Below are positions 41,337 to 51,834 of a stretch of DNA of 64,000 nt, in pieces; positions within the stretch are counted from its first letter, which is position 1; the number at the start of each line of letters is the position of its first letter. The notes below the pieces were generated by a model. That model made no database searches and was not told the origin of the DNA. It saw nothing but the letters and a program-made list of their open reading frames with translations. The DNA is taken from assembly GCF_002902665.1 (NCBI RefSeq), contig NZ_PPRM01000018.1, forward strand, positions 35,436-99,435, written 5' to 3'. The DNA comes from Macrococcoides caseolyticum. GTDB taxonomy: Bacteria; Bacillota; Bacilli; Staphylococcales; Staphylococcaceae. Made by a program: the position numbers and the translations under genes.

Positions 41337-43727
41337 TTGGAAAATATGACTTTGTTTGAGCAATCCTTTGTAAAAGGGACAATAACGAGAATATTATTCT
41401 ATAACAATGATAATTTCTATACTGTGCTGAAGGCTGAAGTGATTGAATCAAATGAAGATTTTGATGATGATGCTACGATTACAGGTTATCTCCCACAAAT
41501 TGCAGAAGGCGATACATATACTTTTACCGGTAAGATTATAACGCATCCGAAGTATGGAAAGCAGCTCCAGGCGGATAAATTTGAGAAGGATATGCCACAG
41601 TCGCGTGATGGTATTATTCATTATTTATCAAGTGATTTGTTTAAAGGAGTCGGTAAGAAAACAGCGAGAACGATTGTAGAAGTGCTTGGTGAAGATGCAC
41701 TGAACATTATTCTTGATGATAAAAGTAGTCTTGACCAGGTGCCGAAGTTATCAGATGAGAAGAAAGAATTAATCTATAGTACGATTCATGATAATCAGGC
41801 GATTGAGAAAATCATGATTCAGCTGAATGAATTTGGGTTCGGGCCGCAGCTTGCGATGAAGATTTATCAGTTCTATAAGGACGATACGCTGAAGGTGATT
41901 AATGAATCTCCGTATCAACTCGTGATGGATATTGAAGGGATCGGATTTAATAAAGCGGATGAACTGGCAGGGAAACTCGGTATCGATAACAATCACCCAG
42001 AGCGTCTGAAAGCAGCGCTCGTGTTTACGATAGAACAAGCCTCTAACCAGAATGGACATACATATATTCCGGACCAGGTATTACTTGAAACAAGCTTTAA
42101 TCTACTGACGAAAAATGGCAGTCAAGTCAATCCTGATCGCCTCGTTATCGCACTCACTGAACTGACAGAGGAACATAAGCTCGTTGAACATGAGAAGAAC
42201 ATCTATATTCCAAGTCTATTCTATTCTGAAACAAAAGCTGTACAAATATTGCATCGATTAATGAACCATAAGAATCAGGTGAAAGAGTTCGAACAGTCAG
42301 AAGTATTGATGGCAATCGGAGAACTGGAAGCACTGTTTGAAGTCAGCTATGCAGAACGGCAGAAAGATGCGCTTATTACGGCGATGAACTCTAAGCTGAT
42401 GATATTAACGGGTGGGCCTGGTACAGGAAAGACGACAGTCGTACGTGGTATTGTTAATTTATATGCCGAACTGCATGGCTTGAGTCTAGATTATGATGAC
42501 TATGACGGACATGACTATCCGATTGTCGTCGCAGCACCGACTGGTCGTGCGTCAAAGCGTCTTCAGGAATCGACGGGACTTGAAGCGACGACGATACACA
42601 GGTTAATTGGATGGACGAAAGAAAATAAACCGGACGATGTGCTGGAAACCGAAATTACAGCGAAACTGGTCATTATTGATGAAATGTCAATGGTTGATAC
42701 GTGGCTTATGTTTCAATTGATGAAGGCTGTACCTGACGATGCCCAGATTATATTTGTCGGTGACCAGGACCAGCTCCCTTCGGTCGGTCCAGGTCAAGTA
42801 TTTAAGGATATGATTGATGCACACATTATGCCGCAGATTGAGCTGAACGAGGTGTATAGACAGCAGGAAGGTTCCTCGATTGTCGAACTAGCACATCAGA
42901 TTAAGCGCAATGAACCTTTTGACATTAAGAAAAGATATAATGACAGAAGTTTTATACCGTGTACAAGCAACCAAATTCCGGAAGTGATTGAGAAAATTGT
43001 ATGCAGCGCTGTGAATAAAGGGTACGATATGCGTGACATACAAGTACTCGCACCGATATATAGGGGGCCAGCAGGTATACGTGCATTGAATAAAGTATTG
43101 CAGGAAATACTGAATCCAAGCGATGAAAACAAACGTGAACTGCAGTTTGGTGATGTTTATTTCAGAACGGGTGATAAAGTTTTGCAGCTTGTCAATCGAC
43201 CTGAAGATAATGTATTTAATGGTGATATCGGAGAAGTCACTGGTATATTTATGGCAGCTGAGAATGCATTAAATAAAGATGTTGTGATTGTTGACTATGA
43301 TGGCAGTGAAGTAACGTATACGAAAGCAGATTTAATGGAAATTACACATGCATATTGCTGTTCTATTCATAAGTCCCAAGGTTCGGAATTTCCGATAGTA
43401 ATCATGCCTGTAGTCAATCAGTACTACAGAATGTTGCAGAAGAATATTCTGTATACGGGATTAACACGTGCAAAACAATCCCTGATATTCTGTGGAGATG
43501 TTCACGCTTTTAATGAAGGAATTAAGCGTATCGGTAATGCAAGATTTACAAGCTTCTATCAGTTTCTAATCGATTATTTTAACGAAGACGAAATAAATGA
43601 CAAAAAGCAAGATGACCAAGGTAATATACTACCTTTCAACGTGGGGGAGATGACTGAAGACAATATGCATCTTGTTGATCCGATGATCAATATGGAAGGT
43701 ATAACACCATATGATTTTATAAGTTGA
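41337..43727 (+). CDS. recD2: RecD2-type ATP-dependent 5'-3' DNA helicase
   Basis: A 796-residue helicase of superfamily 1B not associated with RecBC. The N-terminal OB and helix-hairpin-helix region has LFKGVGKKTARTIVEVLG (about residues 100-117). Walker A is LTGGPGTGKTTVVRG, Walker B VIIDEMSMVD, then VGDQDQLPSVGPGQ and motif VI YTGLTRAKQSLI. The start is TTG 41337 after AAGGAGGA; an ATG three codons in is possible. The alaS promoter overlaps its stop. Confidence 0.95.
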   Translation: MENMTLFEQSFVKGTITRILFYNNDNFYTVLKAEVIESNEDFDDDATITGYLPQIAEGDTYTFTGKIITHPKYGKQLQADKFEKDMPQSRDGIIHYLSSDLFKGVGKKTARTIVEVLGEDALNIILDDKSSLDQVPKLSDEKKELIYSTIHDNQAIEKIMIQLNEFGFGPQLAMKIYQFYKDDTLKVINESPYQLVMDIEGIGFNKADELAGKLGIDNNHPERLKAALVFTIEQASNQNGHTYIPDQVLLETSFNLLTKNGSQVNPDRLVIALTELTEEHKLVEHEKNIYIPSLFYSETKAVQILHRLMNHKNQVKEFEQSEVLMAIGELEALFEVSYAERQKDALITAMNSKLMILTGGPGTGKTTVVRGIVNLYAELHGLSLDYDDYDGHDYPIVVAAPTGRASKRLQESTGLEATTIHRLIGWTKENKPDDVLETEITAKLVIIDEMSMVDTWLMFQLMKAVPDDAQIIFVGDQDQLPSVGPGQVFKDMIDAHIMPQIELNEVYRQQEGSSIVELAHQIKRNEPFDIKKRYNDRSFIPCTSNQIPEVIEKIVCSAVNKGYDMRDIQVLAPIYRGPAGIRALNKVLQEILNPSDENKRELQFGDVYFRTGDKVLQLVNRPEDNVFNGDIGEVTGIFMAAENALNKDVVIVDYDGSEVTYTKADLMEITHAYCCSIHKSQGSEFPIVIMPVVNQYYRMLQKNILYTGLTRAKQSLIFCGDVHAFNEGIKRIGNARFTSFYQFLIDYFNEDEINDKKQDDQGNILPFNVGEMTEDNMHLVDPMINMEGITPYDFIS

Positions 43728-43752
43728 CGATTACTGCTTATTTTTTTATAAT
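43724..43752 (+). promoter_or_regulatory. Promoter of alaS T-box transcript
   Basis: TTGACG (43724-43729), 17 bp, TATAAT (43747-43752): near consensus. The -35 box overlaps the recD2 stop codon. Transcript start about 43759. Confidence 0.8.
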
Positions 43753-43758
43753 TTATGT

Positions 43759-43955
43759 AATTCAATATACTTTAAAGATGAGTAAGCAAACTGTACTTTT
43801 ATAGAGACATATCGGCTGGTGAGAGATGTGATGTGCGGTTGCTGAAGCTACTTTAATAGTTTTAAATGAATAACGATTGAGTGATGACTTTGTCATAACT
43901 AGGGTGGTACCGCGAACACGTTCGTCCCTTTATAGGGCGAGCGTGTATTTTTTAG
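43759..43955 (+). promoter_or_regulatory. T-box leader controlling alaS
   Basis: The T-box core AGGGTGGTACCGCG is at 43901-43914. It is followed by the terminator stem CACGTTCGTCCCT / AGGGCGAGCGTG (43917-43945) and a T run. Upstream elements include AGAGACATATC / GAGATGTG of stem I and GCT codons in GGTTGCTGAAGCTAC (43838-43852) that may be the alanine specifier. Uncharged tRNA-Ala would stabilise the antiterminator. Confidence 0.92.
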
Positions 43956-43973
43956 ATTAAAGGAGAAGATAGG

Positions 43974-46598
43974 ATGAAACGATTAACGGCTGCAGAAATA
44001 AGACAGATGTATTTAGATTTCTTTGTAGAGAAAAGTCATATGATTGAACCGTCAGCACCATTAGTACCAATTGATGATGACACATTATTATGGATTAACT
44101 CAGGTGTCGCAACGCTTAAGAAATATTTTGATGGACGTGTGATTCCAAGTAATCCAAGAATTACGAATGCACAAAAATCAATTCGTACGAATGATATTGA
44201 AAATGTTGGATTCACTGCTCGTCACCATACGTTTTTTGAGATGCTTGGGAACTTCTCAATCGGGGATTACTTTAAGAAAGAAGCGATTGAGTTCGCATGG
44301 GAGTTCTTAACGAGCGAACGCTGGATGGCAATCGAGCCTGAGAAATTATATGTGACCATTCATCCTGAAGACACAGAAGCATATGACTTATGGGTGAATG
44401 AAATTGGTTTAACTGATGATCGTATCACACGTATTGAAGGTAACTTCTGGGATATTGGTGAAGGACCAAGTGGACCGAATACTGAGATTTTCTATGATCG
44501 CGGAGAAAGTTATGGGCAAGATGATCCGGCTGAAGAGATGTATCCAGGTGGCGAAAACGAACGCTATTTAGAAGTGTGGAACTTAGTATTTTCTGAGTTC
44601 AATCATAATCCAGACCATACGTACTCTCCGCTTCCAAAGCAGAACATCGATACAGGGATGGGATTAGAGCGTATGGCATCTATCTCTCAAGATGTTCCGA
44701 CAAACTATGATACGGATTTATTTATGCCGATTATCAAAGCAACAGAGCAAATTTCAGGGCGTAAATATCGTGATAACAAAGAAGACGATGTTGCATTCAA
44801 AGTGATCGCGGACCACATTCGTACAGTAAGCTTTGCTATTGGAGATGGCGCTTTACCTTCAAATGAAGGTCGAGGCTATGTGTTACGTCGTTTATTACGC
44901 CGTGCAGTGCGTTTTGCACAGAAGATCGATATTAATAAACCGTTTATGTATGACCTCGTTGATATAGTAGCAGCAATTATGAAACCTTATTATCCTGACG
45001 TTGATAAGAATAAGGATTTCATCAAGAAAGTCGTGAAGTCTGAAGAAGATCGCTTCCATGAGACATTAGAAGAAGGTTTAGTGCAGTTCAATGCACTTAA
45101 AGATAGTGCCAAAGCTTCTGACAATGTCTTAAAGGGAGAAGATGTGTTCAAGCTTTATGATACATTCGGTTTTCCAGTTGAATTAACGGAAGAGCTTGCT
45201 GAAGAAGCGGGTGTAGAAGTTGATCACGAAGGTTTTGAAGTGGCGATGGAAGCACAGCGTACGCGTGCACGTGAAGCACGTCAGAAGACACAGAGTATGC
45301 AGGTGCAAAATGAAGTGTTATCGAATATTAGAGTATCCAGCACCTTCGTCGGCTATGATACATTAACAGTAGACACGAACATCATTGCGTTATTACAGGA
45401 TGGTGTTGAAGTAGAAGAAGCAGACGACCGTTCTGATGTGCAGTTCATCATGGCAGAAACGCCATTCTATGCTGTAAGTGGTGGACAGGTTGCAGATACA
45501 GGAACTGTCACAGGAGAAGGTTTCGAAATTGAAGTGACAGAAGTTACGAAAGCGCCGAACGGCCAAAATTTACACACAGGTACAGTACGTTTCGGTAAAG
45601 TAACGAAATCTGCAGTGAACGCAACAGTGAACGCAGAATTCAGAACATTCGTCATTAAAAACCACAGTGCAACACATTTAATGCATCAAGCCTTAAAAGA
45701 TGTGTTAGGCACACATGTTAACCAGGCAGGATCTTTAGTTACACCTGAGCGCTTACGCTTTGATTTCTCACACTTTGGACCTGTTACAAAAGAAGAGATT
45801 GCAAAAGTTGAACAAATTGTGAATGAAAAAATCTGGCAGAACATACATGTGGAGATCAACGAGATGCCGATTAGTGAAGCGAAGGCAAAGGGCGCTATGG
45901 CGTTGTTCGGTGAAAAGTATGGTGATATTGTTCGTGTTGTTGAAATGAGCGATTATTCAATCGAATTATGTGGTGGTGTCCACGTCCGTAATACAGGTGA
46001 AATTGGATTGTTCAAGATTGTGTCTGAATCTGGAACTGGTGCAGGTGTTCGTCGTATTGAAGCGGTTACAAGTAAAGCAGCGTTCAGCTACTTATCTGAG
46101 TATGTGGATACAGTAGATACGTTACTGCCAGTTGTAAAAGTAAAAGCTAAAGAACAGTTAACTGAAAAAGTAAATGAGATAACTTCAATGGTGAAAGAGC
46201 AAGAAAAACAGATTGTTCAGTTGAATAAAGAAATTTCTGCTTTAAAGATGGGGGATATTTCAAATAATATTCAAGAAATCAATGGCATAAAAGTGTTAAG
46301 TACGGAAGTGGAAGTACAGGACGCTAAAATGTTACGAGAACTTATGGATGACTATAAATCTAAAGTGCAAGACGCAGTCATCTTCCTAGTTGCTGCAACA
46401 GATAAATTAAACTACATGGCGAGCGTTCCTAAAGCTCTAACGGATAAAGTTAAAGCAGGAGACTTAATTAAAGCAGTTGCACAGGAAACTGGTGGTAAAG
46501 GTGGCGGACGTCCAGATTCAGCTCAAGGCGGAGCCCCGAATCCTAAAGACGTTACGAAAGCATTACAATTCGTTAATAGTTACATTAATCAATTGTAA
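43974..46598 (+). CDS. alaS: Alanyl-tRNA synthetase
   Basis: An 874-residue class II synthetase. The catalytic domain has [16 protein letters not shown] and [21 protein letters not shown] (motif 2 region), with [10 protein letters not shown] as motif 3. The editing domain has [11 protein letters not shown] and the SELCGG-like motif [16 protein letters not shown] coiled coil and the C-Ala domain ([15 protein letters not shown]) follow. Regulated by the T-box upstream. Normal length, ribosome site AAAGGAGAAG. Confidence 0.98.
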   Translation: MKRLTAAEIRQMYLDFFVEKSHMIEPSAPLVPIDDDTLLWINSGVATLKKYFDGRVIPSNPRITNAQKSIRTNDIENVGFTARHHTFFEMLGNFSIGDYFKKEAIEFAWEFLTSERWMAIEPEKLYVTIHPEDTEAYDLWVNEIGLTDDRITRIEGNFWDIGEGPSGPNTEIFYDRGESYGQDDPAEEMYPGGENERYLEVWNLVFSEFNHNPDHTYSPLPKQNIDTGMGLERMASISQDVPTNYDTDLFMPIIKATEQISGRKYRDNKEDDVAFKVIADHIRTVSFAIGDGALPSNEGRGYVLRRLLRRAVRFAQKIDINKPFMYDLVDIVAAIMKPYYPDVDKNKDFIKKVVKSEEDRFHETLEEGLVQFNALKDSAKASDNVLKGEDVFKLYDTFGFPVELTEELAEEAGVEVDHEGFEVAMEAQRTRAREARQKTQSMQVQNEVLSNIRVSSTFVGYDTLTVDTNIIALLQDGVEVEEADDRSDVQFIMAETPFYAVSGGQVADTGTVTGEGFEIEVTEVTKAPNGQNLHTGTVRFGKVTKSAVNATVNAEFRTFVIKNHSATHLMHQALKDVLGTHVNQAGSLVTPERLRFDFSHFGPVTKEEIAKVEQIVNEKIWQNIHVEINEMPISEAKAKGAMALFGEKYGDIVRVVEMSDYSIELCGGVHVRNTGEIGLFKIVSESGTGAGVRRIEAVTSKAAFSYLSEYVDTVDTLLPVVKVKAKEQLTEKVNEITSMVKEQEKQIVQLNKEISALKMGDISNNIQEINGIKVLSTEVEVQDAKMLRELMDDYKSKVQDAVIFLVAATDKLNYMASVPKALTDKVKAGDLIKAVAQETGGKGGGRPDSAQGGAPNPKDVTKALQFVNSYINQL

Positions 46599-46659
46599 TT
46601 AAAATGTTATGTATAGTATGATGAATGTGTATCAGGTCATACTAAAAGGAGTGTTTCAA

Positions 46660-46923
46660 GTGGAATTTGACAAGACGATGAAATTTAATATTGAAGAATT
46701 ACCTAAAGAAGAAGTACGCACCGTATTATTGAACGTCTATAACACGTTGGAAGAACGCGGATATAGTCCGATTAACCAAATTGTGGGCTACCTATTATCT
46801 GGAGACCCAGCCTATATTCCTAGACATAATGATGCACGTAATCAAATTCGCAGATTAGACCGTGACGAAATTATGGAACAACTCGTTTCAAGCTATATCA
46901 GTTCAGAGAAGACAGATGAATAA
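46660..46923 (+). CDS. ireB: IreB family regulatory phosphoprotein (UPF0297, YrzL-like)
   Basis: An 87-residue protein: [31 protein letters not shown] and [17 protein letters not shown] are nearly invariant in the family. IreB of Enterococcus is a substrate of the Ser/Thr kinase IreK and influences cephalosporin resistance. The start is GTG 46660 with AAAAGGAG ahead; upstream in-frame ATG codons give a non-conserved extension. Its stop overlaps yqgF by 8 bp. Confidence 0.93.
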   Translation: MEFDKTMKFNIEELPKEEVRTVLLNVYNTLEERGYSPINQIVGYLLSGDPAYIPRHNDARNQIRRLDRDEIMEQLVSSYISSEKTDE

Positions 46924-47335
46924 GTCAATTGGATTGGATGTAGGTTCTAAAACCATTGGAGTCGCACTCAGTGATGCAATGGGATGGACTGCTCAAGGTT
47001 TAACAACACTCCGTATCGATGAAGCGAATGAAGATTATGGAATTGAAGCACTTAAAGAAATAATAGAAACAAATAATGTAACTACGGCGGTAATCGGACT
47101 CCCTAAAAATATGAATAATACGATTGGCCCAAGTGGAGAGGCATCACTGCATTTCAGTGAAATATTAAAGTCAACTTGTCCTGAACTTGATATCATCATG
47201 TGGGATGAGCGACTGTCTACAGTTGGGGCTGAGCGTAGTCTGCTTGAAGCCGATGTATCACGTAAGAAACGTAAGCAAGTAATCGACAAGATGGCAGCGG
47301 TCTTTATACTGCAAGGTTATCTTAACTCTAAATAG
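46916..47335 (+). CDS. yqgF: YqgF/RuvX RNase H-fold nuclease
   Basis: A 139-residue RNase H-like protein that in E. coli trims the 5' end of pre-16S rRNA and has been called a putative Holliday junction resolvase. Acidic residues are at [12 protein letters not shown] (Asp7) and MWDERLST, and [12 protein letters not shown] is the conserved central loop. ATG 46916 overlaps the ireB stop. The order ireB-yqgF-DUF1292-mltG after alaS is conserved in Bacillales. Confidence 0.95.
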   Translation: MNKSIGLDVGSKTIGVALSDAMGWTAQGLTTLRIDEANEDYGIEALKEIIETNNVTTAVIGLPKNMNNTIGPSGEASLHFSEILKSTCPELDIIMWDERLSTVGAERSLLEADVSRKKRKQVIDKMAAVFILQGYLNSK

Positions 47336-47350
47336 AAAAGGATGATAAAC

Positions 47351-47662
47351 ATGACAGAAAATAATGAATTAAATCAAGGAACATTAGATATTAATAACGA
47401 GGAAGAGCTATTAACATTATTTGATGAAGCAGGTAATGAAGTACTATATCGCAAATTATTAGAATTCTATCACCCTGAATTTGAGAAGACATACATTATC
47501 TTAGCTGAAGAAGGCGCAGATGAGGAAGAAGAGATTGAATTAATTCCTATGATCAATGAACCTAGTGAAGACGGTGAAGGTGGTAAATTACTACCAGTTG
47601 AAACAGATGAAGAATGGGACATGATTGAAGAAGTTGTAAATACAAACTTTGACGGAGAATAA
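47351..47662 (+). CDS. DUF1292 (UPF0473) acidic protein
   Basis: A 103-residue highly acidic protein. The core [29 protein letters not shown] and [10 protein letters not shown] match the DUF1292/YrzB family found behind yqgF in Firmicutes; the function is unknown. The middle [12 protein letters not shown] stretch is strongly acidic. ATG 47351 is used because AAAGGA lies 8 bp ahead; the upstream ATG 47342 overlaps that site. Confidence 0.9.
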   Translation: MTENNELNQGTLDINNEEELLTLFDEAGNEVLYRKLLEFYHPEFEKTYIILAEEGADEEEEIELIPMINEPSEDGEGGKLLPVETDEEWDMIEEVVNTNFDGE

Positions 47663-47677
47663 TAGAAGGAGACTGTG

Positions 47678-48814
47678 ATGACAAACAGGAACAAAGAAAT
47701 TAGAGATTCAAAGACATTCTCTAAACTTCTTTCTTCTATTATCATTGGTATTATTTTATTAGGTGCTGTTATATTAGGTATTACAGGCTTTATATATTTT
47801 AATGCAAGTCAAAAGCCACTGGATCCAGGGAATAAGACAGTAACGAAAGTCGAAGTGCTTCCAGGTGAAACGGCAACGATGATTGGAGAAAAGTTAGAGA
47901 AAAAGAAAATCATTAAGAATAGTAAGATGTTCAAATATTATTTAAAGTTTAATAATATTTCTAACTTCCAGGCAGGAAATTATGAATTCTCACCTTCAAT
48001 GACTTATGATCAAATCGCAAAGAGCTTACAAAAAGGTGAAGTATATCTCCCTGTACTATTCAAGATGAATGTGCCTGAAGGGATAACGATGGATCAAATT
48101 GCTGATATCGTATCTAAGAAGACGGATATCTCTAAAGAAGAATTTATGAAGACTGTAAATGATAAAACTTTTGTTAAAAAGATGATGAAGAAGCATCCGA
48201 AGTTAATTACAGATGATGTATTATCTAAAGATATCAAGTCCCCACTAGAAGGGTATTTATTCCCAGCAACGTATGATTTTACCGAAGAGAACCCAACCAT
48301 TGAACAAGTGGTAGATAAGATGCTTACCGCTATGGAACATCATGCATTTCCATTATGGGATAAGTACGGTGGCATTAATATTACTGAAGCAGGCAAAGAG
48401 AGAAAGCTTACATTCCATGAGTTTTTAACATTCAGTTCGCTCGTTGAACGTGAAGCAACAGGTCTTACAGATCGTGCTAAAATTGCATCAGTATTTATTA
48501 ACCGTATGGGTGAGAACCCAGAAATGCCGCTACAAACAGATCCGACTGTTTTATATGCATTAGGTAAGCATAAAGCAGTAACATATGAAGCAGACCTAAA
48601 AGTGGATTCGCCATATAATACCTACATTCATCCAGGACTACCACCAGGACCGATTGCAACGAGCGGTACTGCCTCTATGGAAAGTGTACTAAACCCGGCG
48701 AAAACGAACTATTTATACTTTTTAGCAGATAAAGACGGGAAAAACTATTTCTCTAAAACATTAGATGAACATTTAGAGAAAAAGGATAAACATATCGATA
48801 GTGTACAAAATTAA
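47678..48814 (+). CDS. mltG: Endolytic murein transglycosylase MltG
   Basis: A 378-residue membrane-anchored lytic transglycosylase (YceG family) that cuts nascent glycan and may terminate strand growth. One transmembrane helix (about residues 20-42, IIIGIILLGAVILGITGFIY), a LysM-like domain, then the catalytic Glu in LTFSSLVEREATG (about residue 258) and signature segments LQTDPTVLYALG and NTYIHPGLPPGPI. A GTG lies one codon earlier. Ends in a strong terminator. Confidence 0.94.
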   Translation: MTNRNKEIRDSKTFSKLLSSIIIGIILLGAVILGITGFIYFNASQKPLDPGNKTVTKVEVLPGETATMIGEKLEKKKIIKNSKMFKYYLKFNNISNFQAGNYEFSPSMTYDQIAKSLQKGEVYLPVLFKMNVPEGITMDQIADIVSKKTDISKEEFMKTVNDKTFVKKMMKKHPKLITDDVLSKDIKSPLEGYLFPATYDFTEENPTIEQVVDKMLTAMEHHAFPLWDKYGGINITEAGKERKLTFHEFLTFSSLVEREATGLTDRAKIASVFINRMGENPEMPLQTDPTVLYALGKHKAVTYEADLKVDSPYNTYIHPGLPPGPIATSGTASMESVLNPAKTNYLYFLADKDGKNYFSKTLDEHLEKKDKHIDSVQN

Positions 48815-48863
48815 TAATTAAAATCCGGATGGTGACTTTTCGTCATTGACCGGATTTTAATTA
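48815..48863 (+). terminator. Terminator after mltG
   Basis: TAATTAAAATCCGG and CCGGATTTTAATTA flank an inner pair TGAC/GTCA; the symmetric A/T flanks mean it could act on both strands. Confidence 0.82.
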
Positions 48864-48893
48864 TATGCATAACGTTTGTTAATGAATTACCTA

Positions 48894-48922
48894 TTACATT
48901 TTCTACTGAAATATGATACAAT
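48894..48922 (+). promoter_or_regulatory. Promoter of the trmR-trhP1-trhP2-udk operon
   Basis: TTACAT (48894-48899), 17 bp, TACAAT (48917-48922); transcript start about 48929. Confidence 0.6.
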
Positions 48923-48943
48923 ACTTTGAAAATAAATTTTCTA

Positions 48944-48972
48944 CTACCAGCCGTGTGGTTGGTAATTTTTTC
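48944..48972 (+). terminator. Terminator-like hairpin in the trmR leader (possible attenuator)
   Basis: TACCAGCC (48944-48951) pairs with GGTTGGTA (48957-48964) across a four-base loop with one G-U pair, then ATTTTTT. It lies about 15 nt after the predicted transcript start and just before the trmR ribosome site AAAGGA, so it could stop transcription prematurely. Confidence 0.55.
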
Positions 48973-48989
48973 GTTAAAGGATTGTTTAG

Positions 48990-49613
48990 ATGATTAAAGA
49001 AGCAACATATATCAGTAATTTAAATCCAGTAAATGATATTGATACGTTAATTCAATATGCAATTGATAATGAAGTGCCGATTATGGATAAGGTTTCTGTA
49101 GAATTTATTAAACAGTTGATTCGAATTCATAAAGCACAATCTATTCTTGAAATAGGTACAGCGATTGGTTATAGTGCTTTGCATTTTGCTTCTGTAGATG
49201 ATGCGATTCATGTTACGACGATTGAACGTAATGAAACAATGTATAAAGCAGCGCTGTTAAATTTTGAGTCGTTTAATTCGAAGCAGATTAGACCGATATA
49301 CAAAGATGCACTTGAAGCATTTCATAATGTAAATGACAGACAGTATGATATATTGTTTATCGATGCGGCAAAAGCGCAGTCAATGAAGTTTTTTGAGCTG
49401 TACAGTCCACTCGTAAAAAGAGGAGGATTAATTATTACGGACAACATTTTATATCATGATTTTGTTGGTAATATTGAAATTGTACGCAGTAGAAATGTAA
49501 AGCAGATGGTACGTAAAATCGAAAAATATAATGCGTGGTTAAGTAAACACCCGGATTATGATACAAACTTTCTTGATATCGGCGATGGCATGAGCATATC
49601 AATTAAGAAATAA
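48990..49613 (+). CDS. trmR: tRNA 5-hydroxyuridine methyltransferase TrmR (YrrM)
   Basis: A 207-residue class I SAM O-methyltransferase. Motif I is ILEIGTAIGYSALHFA (about residues 51-66), followed by TTIERNE, FIDAAKAQ and the metal-binding GGLIITDNILYHD. In B. subtilis TrmR methylates ho5U34 to mo5U34 in tRNA. It is directly followed by the two U32-family proteins that make ho5U, so the window encodes the full two-step modification. Confidence 0.92.
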   Translation: MIKEATYISNLNPVNDIDTLIQYAIDNEVPIMDKVSVEFIKQLIRIHKAQSILEIGTAIGYSALHFASVDDAIHVTTIERNETMYKAALLNFESFNSKQIRPIYKDALEAFHNVNDRQYDILFIDAAKAQSMKFFELYSPLVKRGGLIITDNILYHDFVGNIEIVRSRNVKQMVRKIEKYNAWLSKHPDYDTNFLDIGDGMSISIKK

Positions 49614-49624
49614 AGGAGAACACA

Positions 49625-50548
49625 ATGACAGAATTATTAGTGACACCAAAATCATTATCACATATAGATGCATTAATTGAAGCGGGTGCTGATGCATTTT
49701 TAATCGGTGAGTCAAAGTTTGGATTAAGACTTGCCGGTGAATTCAATAGAGAAGAGGTAAGACTTGCTGCTGAGAAGATTCATGCACATGGCAAGAAGGT
49801 GTATGTAGCAGTTAATGGATTATTTCATAATGAACATTTGGATGAAGTTGAAGATTATATGAAGTATCTGCATACATTAGATATTGACGCGATTAGTTTC
49901 GGTGATCCGGCGATTGTTATGTATGCACGTGAACTTGGAAATACGATTCCTTTACAGTGGAATCAAGAGACGCTCGTAACTAATTATTTTCAGTGCAATT
50001 ACTGGGGTGAGCGTGGCGCGAATCGTGCGGTGCTAGCGCGCGAACTTTCATTAGAAGAAGTAATGAATATTAAAGCGCATGCGAATGTTGAAGTAGAAGT
50101 GCAGGTGCATGGAATGACATGTATGTTCCAGTCAAAACGTAATTTGCTCGGGAACTACTTTATGTATCAGGATAAAGTAATGAAGATTGAGAATAGAGCA
50201 CAAGCGGACGGCATGCTCTTATATGATGAAGAGCGTAATAATAAATATCCAATCTTTGAAGACAGTAATGGAACACATATTATGAGCCCGAACGATATCT
50301 GTGTCATCGAAGAATTAGAAGAGCTGCTTGAAGCAGATATCGATAGCTTTAAGATTGATGGCGTATTGCATAGTGAAGATTATATTACGACAGTAACGAG
50401 AGCTTACCGTCAGGCAATCGATCTATTTAACGAAGATCCCGACCTATATGATGATGCCAAGTTTGATTTAATCGATATGATTGAAGAAATCCAGCCTGAA
50501 CATCGTCCACTTGACCAAGGATTCTTATTTAAACAAACTGTTTACTAA
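49625..50548 (+). CDS. trhP1: tRNA hydroxylation protein TrhP1 (peptidase U32 family, YrrN)
   Basis: A 307-residue protein annotated historically as peptidase U32. Segments LIEAGADAFLIGESKFGLRL, KVYVAVNGLFHN and VEVQVHGMTCMFQSKRNLLG match the YrrN branch. In B. subtilis YrrN and YrrO together allow prephenate-dependent hydroxylation of U34. It lacks the full Cys set seen in the partner encoded next. Read in the same unit as trmR, 11 bp apart. Confidence 0.9.
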   Translation: MTELLVTPKSLSHIDALIEAGADAFLIGESKFGLRLAGEFNREEVRLAAEKIHAHGKKVYVAVNGLFHNEHLDEVEDYMKYLHTLDIDAISFGDPAIVMYARELGNTIPLQWNQETLVTNYFQCNYWGERGANRAVLARELSLEEVMNIKAHANVEVEVQVHGMTCMFQSKRNLLGNYFMYQDKVMKIENRAQADGMLLYDEERNNKYPIFEDSNGTHIMSPNDICVIEELEELLEADIDSFKIDGVLHSEDYITTVTRAYRQAIDLFNEDPDLYDDAKFDLIDMIEEIQPEHRPLDQGFLFKQTVY

Positions 50549-50571
50549 TATGGAAATTAAGGAATGATAAT

Positions 50572-51834
50572 ATGAAAACTGAAATGGAAATCATCAATCA
50601 GCAACCAAAAGTTAAAAAGCCGGAATTGTTAGCGCCTGCTGGAAACCTTGAAAAGTTAAAGATAGCAGTACATTATGGTGCCGACGCTGTCTTCTTAGGT
50701 GGACAGGAGTATGGTCTGCGCTCTAATGCTGATAACTTTACAATAGAAGAAATTAAAGAAGGCGTTGAATTTGCCAAACGATATGGTGCAAAAATATATA
50801 TAACAACAAATATTATTGCTCATGACGAGAACATGCCTGGATTAGAAGAATATTTACAGAAGTTAGAAGGGGCGGGGGCAACAGGTATTATCGTTGCAGA
50901 TCCGTTAATTATTGAGACGTGTAAGCGCGTCGCACCAAAATTAGAAATCCATTTATCAACACAGCAATCGTTATCGAATGTTAAAGCAGTTGAGTACTGG
51001 AAATCTGAAGGGTTAGAGCGTGTTGTATTAGCACGTGAGACTAGCGCAGAAGAAATAAAAGAAATGAAAGAGAAAATAGACATCGAGATTGAAGCGTTTA
51101 TTCATGGTGCAATGTGTATTGCATATTCTGGACGCTGTACATTAAGTAATCATATGACAGCAAGAGACTCAAATCGTGGTGGCTGTTGTCAGAGCTGTCG
51201 CTGGGATTATGATCTTATTACAGTTAATGATGGTGAACTAGATGTAGCTTATGAAGGCGATAATGTAACACCATTTGCAATGAGTCCAAAAGACTTGAAG
51301 CTTATTGAAAGCATTCCGAAGATGATTGATATCGGTGTTGACTCGCTAAAAATTGAAGGTCGTATGAAATCAATCCACTATATTGCAACGGTTGTATCCG
51401 TTTATCGTAAGGTCATTGATGCTTATGTCAATGACCCGGAAAACTTTAAGATTGATCCAGAATGGTTAGTCGAGCTTGATAAATGTGCGAACCGTGACAC
51501 AGCATCTGCTTTCTTTGAAGGTGTTCCGGGATTTGAAGAGCAGATGTTTGGACACGAGCAATCTAAGAAAACACCGTATGATTTCTGTGGTTTAGTACTG
51601 GATTATGATGAAGCAACTCAAATTGCGACCATTCAGCAACGCAATAACTTTAAACCAGGCCAGGAAATTGAATTTTTTGGACCAGAAATTGAAAACTTCA
51701 GACAAGTTGTAACTGAAATTGTCGATGAAGAAGGTAATGTATTAGATGCTGCCCGTCATCCGTTACAAATTGTACAAATTAAAGTAGATCATCCGGTCTA
51801 TCCAATGAATATGATGAGGAAGGAACTGAACTAA
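50572..51834 (+). CDS. trhP2: tRNA hydroxylation protein TrhP2 (peptidase U32 family, YrrO)
   Basis: A 420-residue U32-family protein. [20 protein letters not shown] at the N-terminus and the family signature [20 protein letters not shown] (about residues 179-198) are clear. The clustered cysteines in [11 protein letters not shown], with the preceding ones, could hold an iron-sulfur cluster, as reported for TrhP. The C-terminal beta-barrel (about 330-420) completes it. The stop shares a base with the udk start (TAATG). Confidence 0.93.
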   Translation: MKTEMEIINQQPKVKKPELLAPAGNLEKLKIAVHYGADAVFLGGQEYGLRSNADNFTIEEIKEGVEFAKRYGAKIYITTNIIAHDENMPGLEEYLQKLEGAGATGIIVADPLIIETCKRVAPKLEIHLSTQQSLSNVKAVEYWKSEGLERVVLARETSAEEIKEMKEKIDIEIEAFIHGAMCIAYSGRCTLSNHMTARDSNRGGCCQSCRWDYDLITVNDGELDVAYEGDNVTPFAMSPKDLKLIESIPKMIDIGVDSLKIEGRMKSIHYIATVVSVYRKVIDAYVNDPENFKIDPEWLVELDKCANRDTASAFFEGVPGFEEQMFGHEQSKKTPYDFCGLVLDYDEATQIATIQQRNNFKPGQEIEFFGPEIENFRQVVTEIVDEEGNVLDAARHPLQIVQIKVDHPVYPMNMMRKELN

